Notes under the pieces: generated by a model | What the model was told of the DNA's origin: nothing | Databases searched by the model: none | What the model saw: only the letters and a program-made list of their open reading frames with translations | Made by a program: the position numbers and the translations under genes | Assembly (NCBI RefSeq): GCF_000454545.1 | Contig: NZ_CM002139.1 | Coordinates: 600,562-623,722, forward strand | DNA: 23,161 bases | Direction of reading: 5' to 3' | Origin: Xanthomonas cassavae CFBP 4642 | GTDB taxonomy: Bacteria > Pseudomonadota > Gammaproteobacteria > Xanthomonadales > Xanthomonadaceae | Part shown: in pieces, positions 1-8,249 of the stretch | How the letters are laid out: each line of letters opens with the position of its first letter | How positions within the stretch are numbered: the stretch's first letter is position 1

Positions 1-990
1 GCGCGTTCTTCGGAACCCAGGTGCCTGTACTGTGTGCCCATGCCGCTACCCTACGTCAAGGCGGGGTGTTGCACTTGGAAGTTGAGTCTAAGCAGTGACG
101 AGCGATTCCAGCGACAGCGTTGGTGGCCACTTGCTGCGCTTTGGCATCGCTTCGCTCGTTGGAAAGGGGAGGACAGTGTTGCGACAATGCAGGCGCAGGG
201 CCTGACTACTGCGGAAGGAATGGCGGAGCGACTCGGCTCACCGCCAGCAGAGGTGGTGGATCGTGGAAGCGGCGCAGGCTGCATCGAGCTGCCGCTTGCA
301 ATGGGAAGCTCCTTCGACGCACTGACGGCACGTCGGGTGACATGCCGCAACTTCGACACGCAACGCACGCTCTCACGAGAGTTGTTGTCCCACATGCTTG
401 AACGCACGGTGATGGCCAGCGGTCGCATTGACGTGGGCCACGACACGGCATTCTTGAAGAAGCCGGTTCCCTCGGGTGGCGGCCTGCATCCGACAGAAAC
501 CTATGTGCTGGCACAAAGGGTGGATGGACTTGCGAGTGGGCTCTATCACTATCGACCGCTTGATCACGCACTTCAGCCGATGCGTGATTCACCTGCATCC
601 CTGTCTGCATTTGCGCGTCAAGCTGTATCGGGACAGCACTGGTTTGCCGACGCACCGGTTCTGCTGATTCTTGCGCCCAGGTTCCTGCGCAGCTTCTGGA
701 AGTATCGCAATCATGCCAAGGCCTACCGCGCGATGATCCTGGATGTGGGGCACATCGCGCAGACGGTCTATCTGAGTGCCACCGATCTCGGCCTGGGTGC
801 GTTCGTTACCTCAGCGATCAACGAGGTAGATATCGAACAGGCGCTTGGTCTGGATGGATTGCAGGAAGGGCCATTGGCCATTTGCGGCTTCGGCTGGCGC
901 GCAGAACGCATGGACAATACGGAGCTCGATCCAAACGCCACCATCTGGTCGACCCAGCAGGGAGTCGATTTACCACCGGAAGCGGTGTGA
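1..990 (+). CDS. SagB-related FMN-dependent peptide maturation dehydrogenase, 5' end outside window, probable frameshift
   Basis: The protein resembles the SagB/ThcOx nitroreductase-like dehydrogenases that oxidise azoline rings in ribosomally made peptides; it best fits the Xanthomonadaceae 'putative peptide maturation dehydrogenase' group (TIGR04511, from memory). Visible motifs are SGGGLHPTETYVL, GLYHYRPL and the C-terminal core KYRNHAKAYRAMILDVGHIA followed by TDLGLGAFVTSAIN, typical of the flavin-binding fold. The frame is open from base 1, with a GTG at 34, so the gene could begin outside. However, the 5' part reads as more protein-like in frame 3 (bases 3-95, ending VLHLEVESKQ), which joins DERFQRQRWW in frame 1 if the T at 96 is removed. 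I infer a one-base insertion near 96, making this a possible pseudogene or sequencing error. The precursor peptide and cyclase partners would lie upstream, out of view. Family confidence is high; intactness is uncertain. Confidence 0.8.
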   Translation, partial: ARSSEPRCLYCVPMPLPYVKAGCCTWKLSLSSDERFQRQRWWPLAALWHRFARWKGEDSVATMQAQGLTTAEGMAERLGSPPAEVVDRGSGAGCIELPLAMGSSFDALTARRVTCRNFDTQRTLSRELLSHMLERTVMASGRIDVGHDTAFLKKPVPSGGGLHPTETYVLAQRVDGLASGLYHYRPLDHALQPMRDSPASLSAFARQAVSGQHWFADAPVLLILAPRFLRSFWKYRNHAKAYRAMILDVGHIAQTVYLSATDLGLGAFVTSAINEVDIEQALGLDGLQEGPLAICGFGWRAERMDNTELDPNATIWSTQQGVDLPPEAV

Positions 991-1117
991 GTCGATTGCA
1001 ACACCTTCGGCCGGAGACATGACGGAAGCATCCCGAGTAGTGGGAGTGGCTTGGCTTGGGCCGGAGCGCAGAGACAAACGTGGGTCGCAATGGCATGCAT
1101 GATGGCCATGCTGTAGC

Positions 1118-1153
1118 GACAGGAATCGGCGGTCCATGCCGCCGATTCCTGTC
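1118..1153. terminator. Perfect 15-bp hairpin between convergent genes
   Basis: GACAGGAATCGGCGG at 1118-1132 pairs perfectly with 1139-1153 around the 6-base loop TCCATG. It lies between the dehydrogenase (ends 990) and the convergent peptidase remnant (ends 1196), where a bidirectional terminator would be expected. There is no clear T-run on either side, so intrinsic termination is inferred from position and stem strength. The rest of 991-1195 shows nothing recognisable. Confidence 0.65.
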
Positions 1154-1195
1154 TGCCCCGTTTGAGGACAGGGCGCGCCGATGTCGTCGTACTCC

Positions 1196-1952
1196 CTACT
1201 GCCGAATCGCCTGCGTATGCGTCTTCAATGCATCGCTCAGGCCGGTGACCTTGTCGGCGCCTTCCGGGACGGTGATGCTGGAGCCTTCGAGGTCTGCGCC
1301 GATCGGTTGCACGCGACCGTCCAGGCAGTGGCCGAGGAAGGCTTCGGTCACCGCATTGAAGGCCTTGCTGTTTTCCGGGCGGCGGAAGCCGTGGCCTTCG
1401 TTGGGGAACAGTACATAGGTCACCGGGATGTTCTTGATCTTCATCGCAGTGACGATCTGGTCGCTCTCGGCCTGCTTGACGCGCGGGTCGTTGGCGCCCT
1501 GGCCAATCGACAGTGGCTTGCTGATCTTGTCCACGTGCGAGAGCGGCGAGCGCTCGGTGAGCCACTGCGCCGCCGTAGCTGCCGCCCATGATCGCCACAT
1601 TGTCGGGGGTGGTCGTCCCTTGCTTGACGGCCCATTGCACCGCGTCGGGCAGGTCGTCGTGCATCTTGCCCGCCCATTCGCCGTTGCCGGCATTGGTGAA
1701 TGCCTTGCCGAAGCCGGTGGAGACGCGGAAGTTGACCTGCAGCACGGCAGAGCCGCGGTTGGCCAGCCACTGCTGATAAGGGCCGTACCCATAGCTGTCG
1801 CGCGGCCACGGGCCGCCATGCACGAACAGCATCAGCGGCACCGGCTTGTCGGCCTTGCCGTCGTGATTGGCATCGGCGTCGGCGGGCAGGGTGAGGTAGC
1901 TGACCAGCCTGAGGCCGTTGCGCGCGGACAGTTCCTGCGGCGCTAGAGGCAC
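1196..1952 (-). pseudogene. Remnant of S9 family prolyl oligopeptidase
   Basis: Only pieces of the C-terminal alpha/beta-hydrolase domain (Peptidase_S9) remain. From about 1952 down to 1580 one frame gives [27 protein letters not shown] and IMGGSYGG, which holds the nucleophile serine. From about 1580 to the stop at 1196 another frame gives [24 protein letters not shown] (catalytic Asp) and NEGHGF (catalytic His). Intact relatives have several dozen residues between GGSYGG and ERSPL, so an internal deletion with frame change is inferred. The N-terminal beta-propeller (roughly 350 residues in the family) is absent: an in-frame stop lies just upstream at 1956-1958 and the mccA stop follows at 1997. 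Substitutions such as NFRVSTGFG for the usual NFRGSTGFG suggest long decay. No functional enzyme is expected. Confidence 0.85.
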
Positions 1953-1996
1953 GCGTCACGTTTGCCTACGTGCCGTTGGTCATCCCGGCTGCCGCG

Positions 1997-4024
1997 CTAC
2001 GCAGATGCGGACACAAATTCCACCAGCGCGACACCATCGGCCACCAGTTCGCCCTCGGCCACCAGGTAGCGTTTGACCATGCCGTCGCTGGGGGCGTGCA
2101 AGGTGTGCTCCATCTTCATCGCTTCCAGCACCACCAGTGCCTGTCCACGGCTGACCGGCTGGTCGATTGCGGCCGCCAGCGACACGATGCGGCCGGGCAT
2201 CGGTGCCGTCAGCCCGCCGGTATCGTGCGCGGGCTGATCGGCCTCGATCAGCGCATCGTGGTGATGGAAGACCGCCCGTTGCGTGGTACCGATCAAGCTC
2301 AGCGTGGTGCCATCGCGCAGTGCCTGCACATGCCATTGCCGGCCATCCGCTTCCACGCGTATGTATTGGTCCTGCGCGTGGTAGCGCAGCGTGTGGGTAT
2401 GGCCTGCCTGCGTCACCTGCCAGGCGTCGCCTTGCCGGCGGACGCCAAGGTCGCGGCGCTCGCCGGCGGCTTCCAGCTGCACGCGATGCGCCGCATGCGC
2501 ACCGATCCGCCAGCCATCGCCGGCCTGCCAGGACGAAAACGGATCGACTGGATCGGCCGCGGGCTTGGGTAGCGCAGCGGCGATCAGGACGGCGGCGAGA
2601 CACCACCAGGCCTGATCCGGTGCCACCATAGCCGGGAACAGCGCCGCCTGCTCGCGTTCGATCAAGCCGGTATCCAGATCGGCGGATGCGAACGATGCGG
2701 TGTCGATCAGCCGCGCAAGAAAGGCGCTGTTGGTGGTGACACCGACGGCGTGTACCTGCGCCAGCGCAGTGCGCATGCGGGCCAGCGCGGCGGGGCGATC
2801 GACATCCCAGACGATCAGCTTGGCAATCATCGGATCGTAGTACGGGCTGATGGTGTCGCCCTGCTCGACGCCGGCATCCAGCCGTACATGCGCATCGGGG
2901 GCCGGCAGCTGCAGCTGGCGCAAGGTGCCGGTGGAGGGCAGGAAACCGCGGTCGGCATCTTCGGCATACAGCCGCGCTTCCAGTGCATGCCCGGTGATCT
3001 CAAGCTCGTGCTGGCGGCGCGGCACCGGCTCGCCGGCGGCCACGCGCAGCTGCCACTCCACCAGATCGGTGCCGGTGATCAACTCGGTCACCGGGTGCTC
3101 CACCTGCAGGCGGGTGTTCATTTCCATGAAATAGAAATCGCCATCCGGGCCGGCGATGAACTCCACCGTGCCGGCGCCCACATAGCCCACCGCGCGTGCG
3201 GCATCCACCGCCGCCTTGCCCATTGCGGCGCGGCGTTCCTGTGTCATGCCGGGTGCGGGCGCTTCTTCCAACACCTTTTGATGACGGCGCTGCACCGAGC
3301 AGTCGCGTTCGAACAGAGACACCACCTCGCCCTGCGTATCGCCAAACACCTGGATCTCGATGTGACGTGGACGCTCGACGTATTTCTCCACCAGCACATG
3401 CGCATTGCCGAACGCCGATTGCGCTTCGCGCTGGCAGCTGGCCAATGCCTGCGCGAAGTCGGCGCTGGCCTCCACCCGGCGCATGCCCTTGCCACCGCCA
3501 CCGGCGCTGGCCTTGATCAGCACCGGATAGCCGATGGCATCGGCTTGGGCGCGCAGGAAATCCGGCGCCTGTTCGTCGCCGTGGTAGCCGGGCGTCAACG
3601 GCACGCCGGCGCGTTGCATCAGCGCCTTGGCCGCGCTCTTGTCGCCCATCGCGCGGATTGCCGCTGCCGGCGGGCCGATAAACACGATGCCGGCGCGCGC
3701 GCAGGCCTCGGCAAATGCTGCGTTCTCCGACAGGAACCCATAACCGGGATGGATCGCCTGTGCACCGGTGGCGCGTGCCGCTTCCAGAAGCGCCTCGCCG
3801 CGCAGATAGCTCTGCTGCGCCGGGGAGGCGCCGATGTGGACGGCCTCGTCCGCCAGGCGTACATGCCGAGCGTCGCGGTCTGCATCGGAGTACACGGCCA
3901 CGGTGGCAATGCCCAGCCGGCAGCAGGTGGCGATGACACGGCAGGCGATCTCGCCGCGATTGGCGATGAGGATCTTGTCGAACGGCCGCTGGCGCGGGGT
4001 GGCGATGGAAGGCTGCTGGGTCAT
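1997..4024 (-). CDS. mccA: Methylcrotonyl-CoA carboxylase biotin-containing alpha subunit
   Basis: This 675-residue protein fuses biotin carboxylase and biotin carrier domains, as in alpha subunits of 3-methylcrotonyl-CoA carboxylase (LiuD), which carboxylate biotin with ATP and bicarbonate in leucine breakdown. The N-terminus FDKILIANRGEIACRV starts the carboxylase domain, the ATP-grasp glycine loop GGGGKG is at residues 175-180, EMNTRLQVEHPVTE is the conserved active-site stretch, and EAMKMEH near the C-terminus carries the biotinylated lysine (Lys637). The ATG at 4024 is preferred to an in-frame start at 4069 because the extra 15 residues are unlike the family. It lies downstream of mccB on the same strand, separated by 232 bases. 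Other biotin-dependent acyl-CoA carboxylases share this architecture; the mccB and isovaleryl-CoA dehydrogenase neighbours make the methylcrotonyl assignment most likely. Confidence 0.92.
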   Translation of the reverse strand: MTQQPSIATPRQRPFDKILIANRGEIACRVIATCCRLGIATVAVYSDADRDARHVRLADEAVHIGASPAQQSYLRGEALLEAARATGAQAIHPGYGFLSENAAFAEACARAGIVFIGPPAAAIRAMGDKSAAKALMQRAGVPLTPGYHGDEQAPDFLRAQADAIGYPVLIKASAGGGGKGMRRVEASADFAQALASCQREAQSAFGNAHVLVEKYVERPRHIEIQVFGDTQGEVVSLFERDCSVQRRHQKVLEEAPAPGMTQERRAAMGKAAVDAARAVGYVGAGTVEFIAGPDGDFYFMEMNTRLQVEHPVTELITGTDLVEWQLRVAAGEPVPRRQHELEITGHALEARLYAEDADRGFLPSTGTLRQLQLPAPDAHVRLDAGVEQGDTISPYYDPMIAKLIVWDVDRPAALARMRTALAQVHAVGVTTNSAFLARLIDTASFASADLDTGLIEREQAALFPAMVAPDQAWWCLAAVLIAAALPKPAADPVDPFSSWQAGDGWRIGAHAAHRVQLEAAGERRDLGVRRQGDAWQVTQAGHTHTLRYHAQDQYIRVEADGRQWHVQALRDGTTLSLIGTTQRAVFHHHDALIEADQPAHDTGGLTAPMPGRIVSLAAAIDQPVSRGQALVVLEAMKMEHTLHAPSDGMVKRYLVAEGELVADGVALVEFVSASA

Positions 4025-4256
4025 CGGTTCGGTCTCTACACAGCGCCGGCGTGGCGGATGGTCGTGCAATCAGGTGATGCGATTGAAAGCGGGTGGTTGT
4101 GCGTGAGGGGCCAGATGTTGCTGCGGGATGCCTCCAGCTCGATCGAATCTGATGGCAGTGGCTCGGAGCAGTTGCGCACCTGCGGCAGCGGCCAGGAAAC
4201 GATGCGGATCGGCTCACGCGCCTGCGTGCGCCGTGCCCGGCTGCGCAGCGTCCTGC
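4025..4256 (-). other. Spacer between mccB and mccA, no gene seen
   Basis: These 232 bases separate the stop of mccB from the start of mccA. I see no convincing coding frame, hairpin terminator or operator here. It is unusually long for an operon junction, so mccA could have its own promoter or a small gene may have been lost. Confidence 0.4.
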
Positions 4257-5867
4257 TCACATCCGGAACACGCCAAACCGCGTGGGTTCGATCGGCGCAT
4301 TCAATGCAGCCGACAGGCCCAGCCCCAGCACGCGGCGGGTATCGGCCGGGTCGATGACGCCGTCGTCCCATAGCCGAGCGCTGGCGTAGTACGGATGTCC
4401 CTGCTGCTCGAACTGCGCGCGGATCGGCGCCTTGAAGGCGTTTTCTTCCTGCCCCGACCAGGCACCGCCCTTGGCTTCGATGCCGTCGCGGCGCACCGTG
4501 GCCAACACGCTGGCGGCCTGTTCGCCGCCCATCACGCCGATGCGTGCGTTCGGCCACATCCACAAAAAGTTCGGCGAATACGCGCGGCCGCACATGCCGT
4601 AGTTGCCCGCGCCGAACGAGCCGCCGATCACCACGGTGAACTTGGGCACCTTGGCACAGGCCACTGCCATCACCAGCTTGGCGCCGTCCTTGGCAATGCC
4701 GCCGTGTTCGTACTTGCGCCCGACCATGAAGCCGGTGATGTTCTGCAGGAAGACCAGCGGAATGCCGCGCTGCGTGCACAGCTCGATGAAGTGCGCGCCC
4801 TTGAGGGCGGACTCCGAGAACAGGATGCCGTTGTTGGCGATGATGCCCACCGGGTGGCCATGCAGGTGCGCAAACCCGGTGACCAGGGTGTTGCCGTAGC
4901 GCGGCTTGAATTCGTCCAGGCGCGAATCGTCCACGACGCGTGCGATCACTTCGCGCACATCGAACGGCTTGCGCGTGTCGGCAGGGATCACGCCATAGAG
5001 TTCGTCGGCGGCATAGCGCGGCGACACCGGTGGCCGCAGCGCCAGCGACGCGGCAGGTTTACGCCAGTTGAGCTGCGCAATGATGGCGCGCACGCGCGCC
5101 AACGCCTGCAGATCGTTGTCGGCGAAGTGATCGGCTACCCCGGAGATGCGTGTGTGCACATCGGCACCGCCCAGCTCCTCGGCGCTGACTTCCTCGCCGG
5201 TGGCCGCTTTGACCAGCGGCGGGCCGCCCAGAAAGATGGTGCCCTGTTCGCGCACGATCACCGTTTCATCGCTCATCGCCGGCACATACGCACCGCCAGC
5301 GGTGCACGAGCCCATGACGCAGGCGATCTGCGGGATGCCTTGCGCCGACAGGTTGGCCTGGTTGTAGAAGATGCGCCCGAAGTGGTCGCGATCGGGGAAG
5401 ACCTCATCCTGCAACGGCAGGAACGCGCCGCCGGAATCGACCAGATAGATGCACGGCAACCGGTTCTGTTGCGCGATTTCCTGCGCACGCAGGTGTTTTT
5501 TCACCGTCATCGGGTAATAGGTGCCGCCCTTGACGGTGGCATCGTTGGCCACGATCACGCATTCAACGCCGGACACGCGGCCGATGCCGGCCACCACGCC
5601 GGCGCAGGGCACCTGGTCGTCGTACATGCCGTGCGCGGCCAGCGGCGCGATTTCCAGCAAGGCGCTGCCGGGGTCGAGCAGCGCATCGATACGCTCGCGC
5701 ACCAGCAACTTGCCGCGCGCAGTGTGCTTTGCGCGCGCGGCGTCGCTGCCGCCGAGCGCGGCCTGCGTCAGCGTGCGGCGCAGATCCTCCACCACCGCGC
5801 GCATGGCCGCGGCATTGGCCTGGAAGCTATCGCTGCTGACCTGCAGCTGGCTGTTGATCACGCTCAT
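4257..5867 (-). CDS. mccB: Methylcrotonyl-CoA carboxylase beta (carboxyltransferase) subunit
   Basis: This 536-residue protein is a biotin-dependent carboxyltransferase of the crotonase superfamily, the usual length for MccB/LiuB. It transfers CO2 from carboxybiotin on the alpha subunit to 3-methylcrotonyl-CoA. The N-terminal half shows [36 protein letters not shown] and [29 protein letters not shown] and [20 protein letters not shown] are the acyl-CoA/biotin-site blocks. The C-terminal half has [23 protein letters not shown] and [20 protein letters not shown]. These favour methylcrotonyl over propionyl carboxylase. The ATG at 5867 has GGAG about 8 bases upstream. The gene follows the isovaleryl-CoA dehydrogenase stop by only 10 bases, so the two are surely co-transcribed. 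Confidence 0.93.
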   Translation of the reverse strand: MSVINSQLQVSSDSFQANAAAMRAVVEDLRRTLTQAALGGSDAARAKHTARGKLLVRERIDALLDPGSALLEIAPLAAHGMYDDQVPCAGVVAGIGRVSGVECVIVANDATVKGGTYYPMTVKKHLRAQEIAQQNRLPCIYLVDSGGAFLPLQDEVFPDRDHFGRIFYNQANLSAQGIPQIACVMGSCTAGGAYVPAMSDETVIVREQGTIFLGGPPLVKAATGEEVSAEELGGADVHTRISGVADHFADNDLQALARVRAIIAQLNWRKPAASLALRPPVSPRYAADELYGVIPADTRKPFDVREVIARVVDDSRLDEFKPRYGNTLVTGFAHLHGHPVGIIANNGILFSESALKGAHFIELCTQRGIPLVFLQNITGFMVGRKYEHGGIAKDGAKLVMAVACAKVPKFTVVIGGSFGAGNYGMCGRAYSPNFLWMWPNARIGVMGGEQAASVLATVRRDGIEAKGGAWSGQEENAFKAPIRAQFEQQGHPYYASARLWDDGVIDPADTRRVLGLGLSAALNAPIEPTRFGVFRM

Positions 5868-5877
5868 GGTGGCTCCG

Positions 5878-7041
5878 TCAGGCAGTGCGTTCGAACAGCT
5901 CGCGGCCGATCAGCATGCGGCGGATCTCCGAGGTGCCCGCGCCGATCTCGTACAACTTGGCATCGCGCCACAAGCGCCCGGTGGGGTAGTCGTTGATATA
6001 GCCGTTGCCGCCCAGCACCTGGATCGCCTGGCCGGTCAGCCAAGTGGCCTTTTCGGCGGCATACAGGATCGCGCCGGCCGCGTCCTGGCGTGTGGTGCGC
6101 CCGGCATCGCAGGCGCGCGCCACCGCATAGACGTAGGCGCGGCAGGCATTGAGCCCCACGTACATGTCGGCCAGCTTGGCCTGCATCAACTGGAAGGTGC
6201 CGATCGCCTCGCCAAACTGCTTGCGCTCGTGCACGTAGGGCAGCACCACGTCCATCGCCGCAGCCATCAGCCCCAGCGGGCCACCGGCCAGCACCGCGCG
6301 TTCGAAATCCAGCCCCGACATCAGCACGCGCACGCCGCCGTTGAGCGTGCCCAGCACGTTCTCGGCCGGCACTTCGCAATCGGTGAACACCAGCTCGCAG
6401 GTGTTGGAGCCGCGCATGCCCAGCTTGTCGAGCTTCTGCGCGGTGGAGAAGCCCGGCATGCCCTTTTCGACGATGAAGGCGGTGATGCCGCGTGCACCGG
6501 CGTCCGGGTCGGTCTTGGCGTACACCACCAGCACGTCGGCGTCGGGGCCGTTGGTGATCCACATCTTGCTGCCGTTGAGCACGAAGCGGTCGCCACGCGC
6601 ATCGGCGCGCAGCTTCATCGACACCACGTCCGAGCCAGAGCCGGCTTCGCTCATCGCCAGCGCGCCCACGTGTTCGCCGGTGCATAGCCTGGGCAGGTAG
6701 CGCTGCTTCTGGTCGTGGCTGGCATTCTTGCGCAGCTGGTTGAGGCACAGGTTGGAATGCGCGCCATACGACAGCCCGATCGCGCCACCGGCGCGCGAGA
6801 TCTCTTCCATCGCTACCACATGCGCCAGGTAGCCCATGCCGCTGCCGCCGTAGGCTTCTTCCACGGTCAGCCCCAGCAGGCCTTGCTCGCCGAACAGACG
6901 CCACAATTGCGCGGGAAAGACGTTGTCGTGATCGGCCGCGGCGGCGAGCGGGGCAATATGGTGGCTGGCGAAGGCGGCGACGCTTTCGCGCAGCAGATCG
7001 ATTTCTTCGCCAAGCTCGAAGTTCAGGGACGGCACATGCAT
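5878..7041 (-). CDS. ivd: Isovaleryl-CoA dehydrogenase
   Basis: This 387-residue acyl-CoA dehydrogenase oxidises isovaleryl-CoA to 3-methylcrotonyl-CoA with FAD, feeding the carboxylase encoded next to it. The sequence discriminates it from other acyl-CoA dehydrogenases: the base is predicted to be Glu247 in [15 protein letters not shown], the helix-G position used by isovaleryl-CoA dehydrogenases, while the position occupied by the catalytic Glu of medium-chain enzymes reads GAGTSE instead of YEGTS. FAD/substrate blocks [13 protein letters not shown] and [10 protein letters not shown] are present. The ATG at 7041 is chosen over 7056 because GGAG sits 8 bases before it and the 387-residue length then matches the family. 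It is the first gene of the unit ivd-mccB-mccA and diverges from a TetR regulator. Confidence 0.94.
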   Translation of the reverse strand: MHVPSLNFELGEEIDLLRESVAAFASHHIAPLAAAADHDNVFPAQLWRLFGEQGLLGLTVEEAYGGSGMGYLAHVVAMEEISRAGGAIGLSYGAHSNLCLNQLRKNASHDQKQRYLPRLCTGEHVGALAMSEAGSGSDVVSMKLRADARGDRFVLNGSKMWITNGPDADVLVVYAKTDPDAGARGITAFIVEKGMPGFSTAQKLDKLGMRGSNTCELVFTDCEVPAENVLGTLNGGVRVLMSGLDFERAVLAGGPLGLMAAAMDVVLPYVHERKQFGEAIGTFQLMQAKLADMYVGLNACRAYVYAVARACDAGRTTRQDAAGAILYAAEKATWLTGQAIQVLGGNGYINDYPTGRLWRDAKLYEIGAGTSEIRRMLIGRELFERTA

Positions 7042-7131
7042 GCAGCGACTCCACAAGGATCGGGACGTGCCGGTGGGAGCGGGCGGGCCGCGCGGCGGAT
7101 GTCAGGCAGCCTAGCGGTCCTTGGTAAAAAA

Positions 7132-7156
7132 GTGAACTAAAATTCAACTATTGAAC
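7132..7156. promoter_or_regulatory. Candidate TetR operator in the ivd/tetR divergent region
   Basis: The 128-base gap between the divergent starts is GC-rich except for an AT-rich patch holding the inverted repeat TTCAA-CTA-TTGAA (7143-7155). A related half-site, GTGAAC, lies at 7132-7137 and GAAC recurs at 7153-7156. Position and symmetry fit an operator for the adjacent TetR protein acting on both promoters. This is inferred; no -35/-10 pair is clear enough to assign. Confidence 0.5.
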
Positions 7157-7169
7157 CCAAAATCACACC

Positions 7170-7778
7170 ATGGCTTACCGACGCTCCGCCCTGATGGAAG
7201 AACGCCTGGCCGGCAATCGCGAACGCATCCTGCAGGCGGCGCGTTCGCTGATTGCCGGGGGCGGCTACCGCAATGCCCCGATCACGGCAGTGGCTGCCGC
7301 CGCCGGCGTCTCAACCGGGCAGATTTATCGGCATTTCCCGTCCAAAGCCGAGTTGTTCGTGGAAGTTTTGAGTGCCGCCGTGCAGCGTGAGATGACCATC
7401 CTGCGCGCCATTGCCAGCACCCAGGCCCCGGCGAGCGAGCGCCTGCGCGGTGCCATCGCTACCTTCGTACGGCGCGCGCTGGCCGGGCCGGCGCTGGCCT
7501 ATGCCTTCATTGCCGAGCCGGTGGAAAGCGAGGTGGACGCCGAGCGTATCCGGGGCCGCCGCCTGTTCGGCGAGGTGTTTCGGCAATTGCTGGCCGAAGG
7601 CGTGGCGGCCGGAGAATTTCCCGAACAGTCCCTGGATGCGGCGGCGGCCTGCATCGTCGGTGCCTTTACCGAGGCCCTGGTCGGGCCGATCGCGCCCAGT
7701 CGCGGCGACCCCCAGCAGGGAGAACAGCTGGTGGAAGCGATCTGCCGCTTCTGCTTGCGTGCGGTGGGGGTCAACTAG
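7170..7778 (+). CDS. TetR family transcriptional regulator, probable regulator of leucine catabolism
   Basis: A 202-residue TetR-type repressor. The N-terminal helix-turn-helix spans about residues 17-65, with GNRERILQAARSLI followed by the recognition helix region GVSTGQIYRHFPSKAELF. The C-terminal ligand domain is not assignable to a substrate by eye. It is transcribed divergently from ivd-mccB-mccA, 128 bases away, across an AT-rich inverted repeat, which suggests it controls those genes and itself. TetR proteins called LiuQ are known regulators of branched-chain amino acid catabolism in some proteobacteria; this may play the same role, but orthology cannot be shown from sequence reading alone. 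The likely inducer would be a pathway acyl-CoA. Confidence 0.85.
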   Translation: MAYRRSALMEERLAGNRERILQAARSLIAGGGYRNAPITAVAAAAGVSTGQIYRHFPSKAELFVEVLSAAVQREMTILRAIASTQAPASERLRGAIATFVRRALAGPALAYAFIAEPVESEVDAERIRGRRLFGEVFRQLLAEGVAAGEFPEQSLDAAAACIVGAFTEALVGPIAPSRGDPQQGEQLVEAICRFCLRAVGVN

Positions 7779-7824
7779 GCGGATCTGACACTGCACTGAC
7801 CGGGCGCCGCACCGTGCTGGATGG

Positions 7825-7847
7825 ATGCACAAGACTGTGCATATAAT
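7825..7847 (+). promoter_or_regulatory. Toxin-antitoxin promoter with operator overlapping the -10 box
   Basis: ATGCAC (7825-7830) and GTGCAT (7837-7842) form a perfect inverted repeat with a 6-base spacer, directly abutting a consensus -10 TATAAT at 7842-7847. A further GTGC lies at 7848-7852. A repressor bound here would block the promoter, the usual autoregulation by an antitoxin or toxin-antitoxin complex. Transcription would begin near 7854, about 20 bases before the antitoxin ATG. No good -35 is visible. Confidence 0.65.
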
Positions 7848-7874
7848 GTGCCTATTCCCTGTCCGAGCATCTCC

Positions 7875-8249
7875 ATGGTCGCCGTCCTCAATCCCCTGTC
7901 CCTGACCGAGCGGTTGCGCGCGCCCGACCGCACGATCCTGTCGCCTTCGGCCATGGCCGGCCTGCTGGAGCTGTCGCAGCAGGAGCTGGCCGAGCTGGCC
8001 GGTGTGCACCGCAACAGCCTGCGCGTGCATCCGGAAAGCCCGCGCGTGCAGGACCTGCTGCGCAACCTGTCGCGCCTGCTGGTGGCGATGACGCAGCTCC
8101 AGCCGGACGAACGCCAGGTGGTGTTCCACCTCAAGAACACCCCGATCCCCGCGTTCGAATTCGCCACCTTGCTGGAAGTGGTCAAACAGGGCCGTACCGA
8201 CGACGCGTTGACCTATCTGCGCACCGTCGCCTCGGGCGCCGCCGGTTGA
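7875..8249 (+). CDS. Xre/MbcA/ParS-type antitoxin (DUF2384)
   Basis: This 124-residue protein is the antitoxin partner of a RES-domain toxin. Residues about 28-57 (MAGLLELSQQELAELAGVHR) form a helix-turn-helix of the Xre type. The C-terminal part, about residues 80-118 with FHLKNTPIPAFEFATLLEVV, matches the short toxin-binding domain of the MbcA/ParS group. It is expected to neutralise the toxin and repress its own promoter through the operator at 7825-7842. The ATG at 7875 is preferred over an in-frame ATG at 7821, which lies upstream of the -10 box. Its stop overlaps the toxin start, indicating translational coupling. Confidence 0.87.
   Translation: MVAVLNPLSLTERLRAPDRTILSPSAMAGLLELSQQELAELAGVHRNSLRVHPESPRVQDLLRNLSRLLVAMTQLQPDERQVVFHLKNTPIPAFEFATLLEVVKQGRTDDALTYLRTVASGAAG

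Noticed and set aside
2750..5996. Long plus-strand open frames opposite mccA and mccB
   Set aside because: They are antisense to genes with full family motifs and have His/Arg/Gln-rich, non-family composition.
7115..7143. A tetR promoter with TAAAAT as -10
   Set aside because: No -35 lies at acceptable spacing; the TTGGTA upstream is only 11 bases away.
7821..7874. Upstream ATG for the antitoxin
   Set aside because: It lies before the TATAAT box and would not be in the transcript from that promoter.
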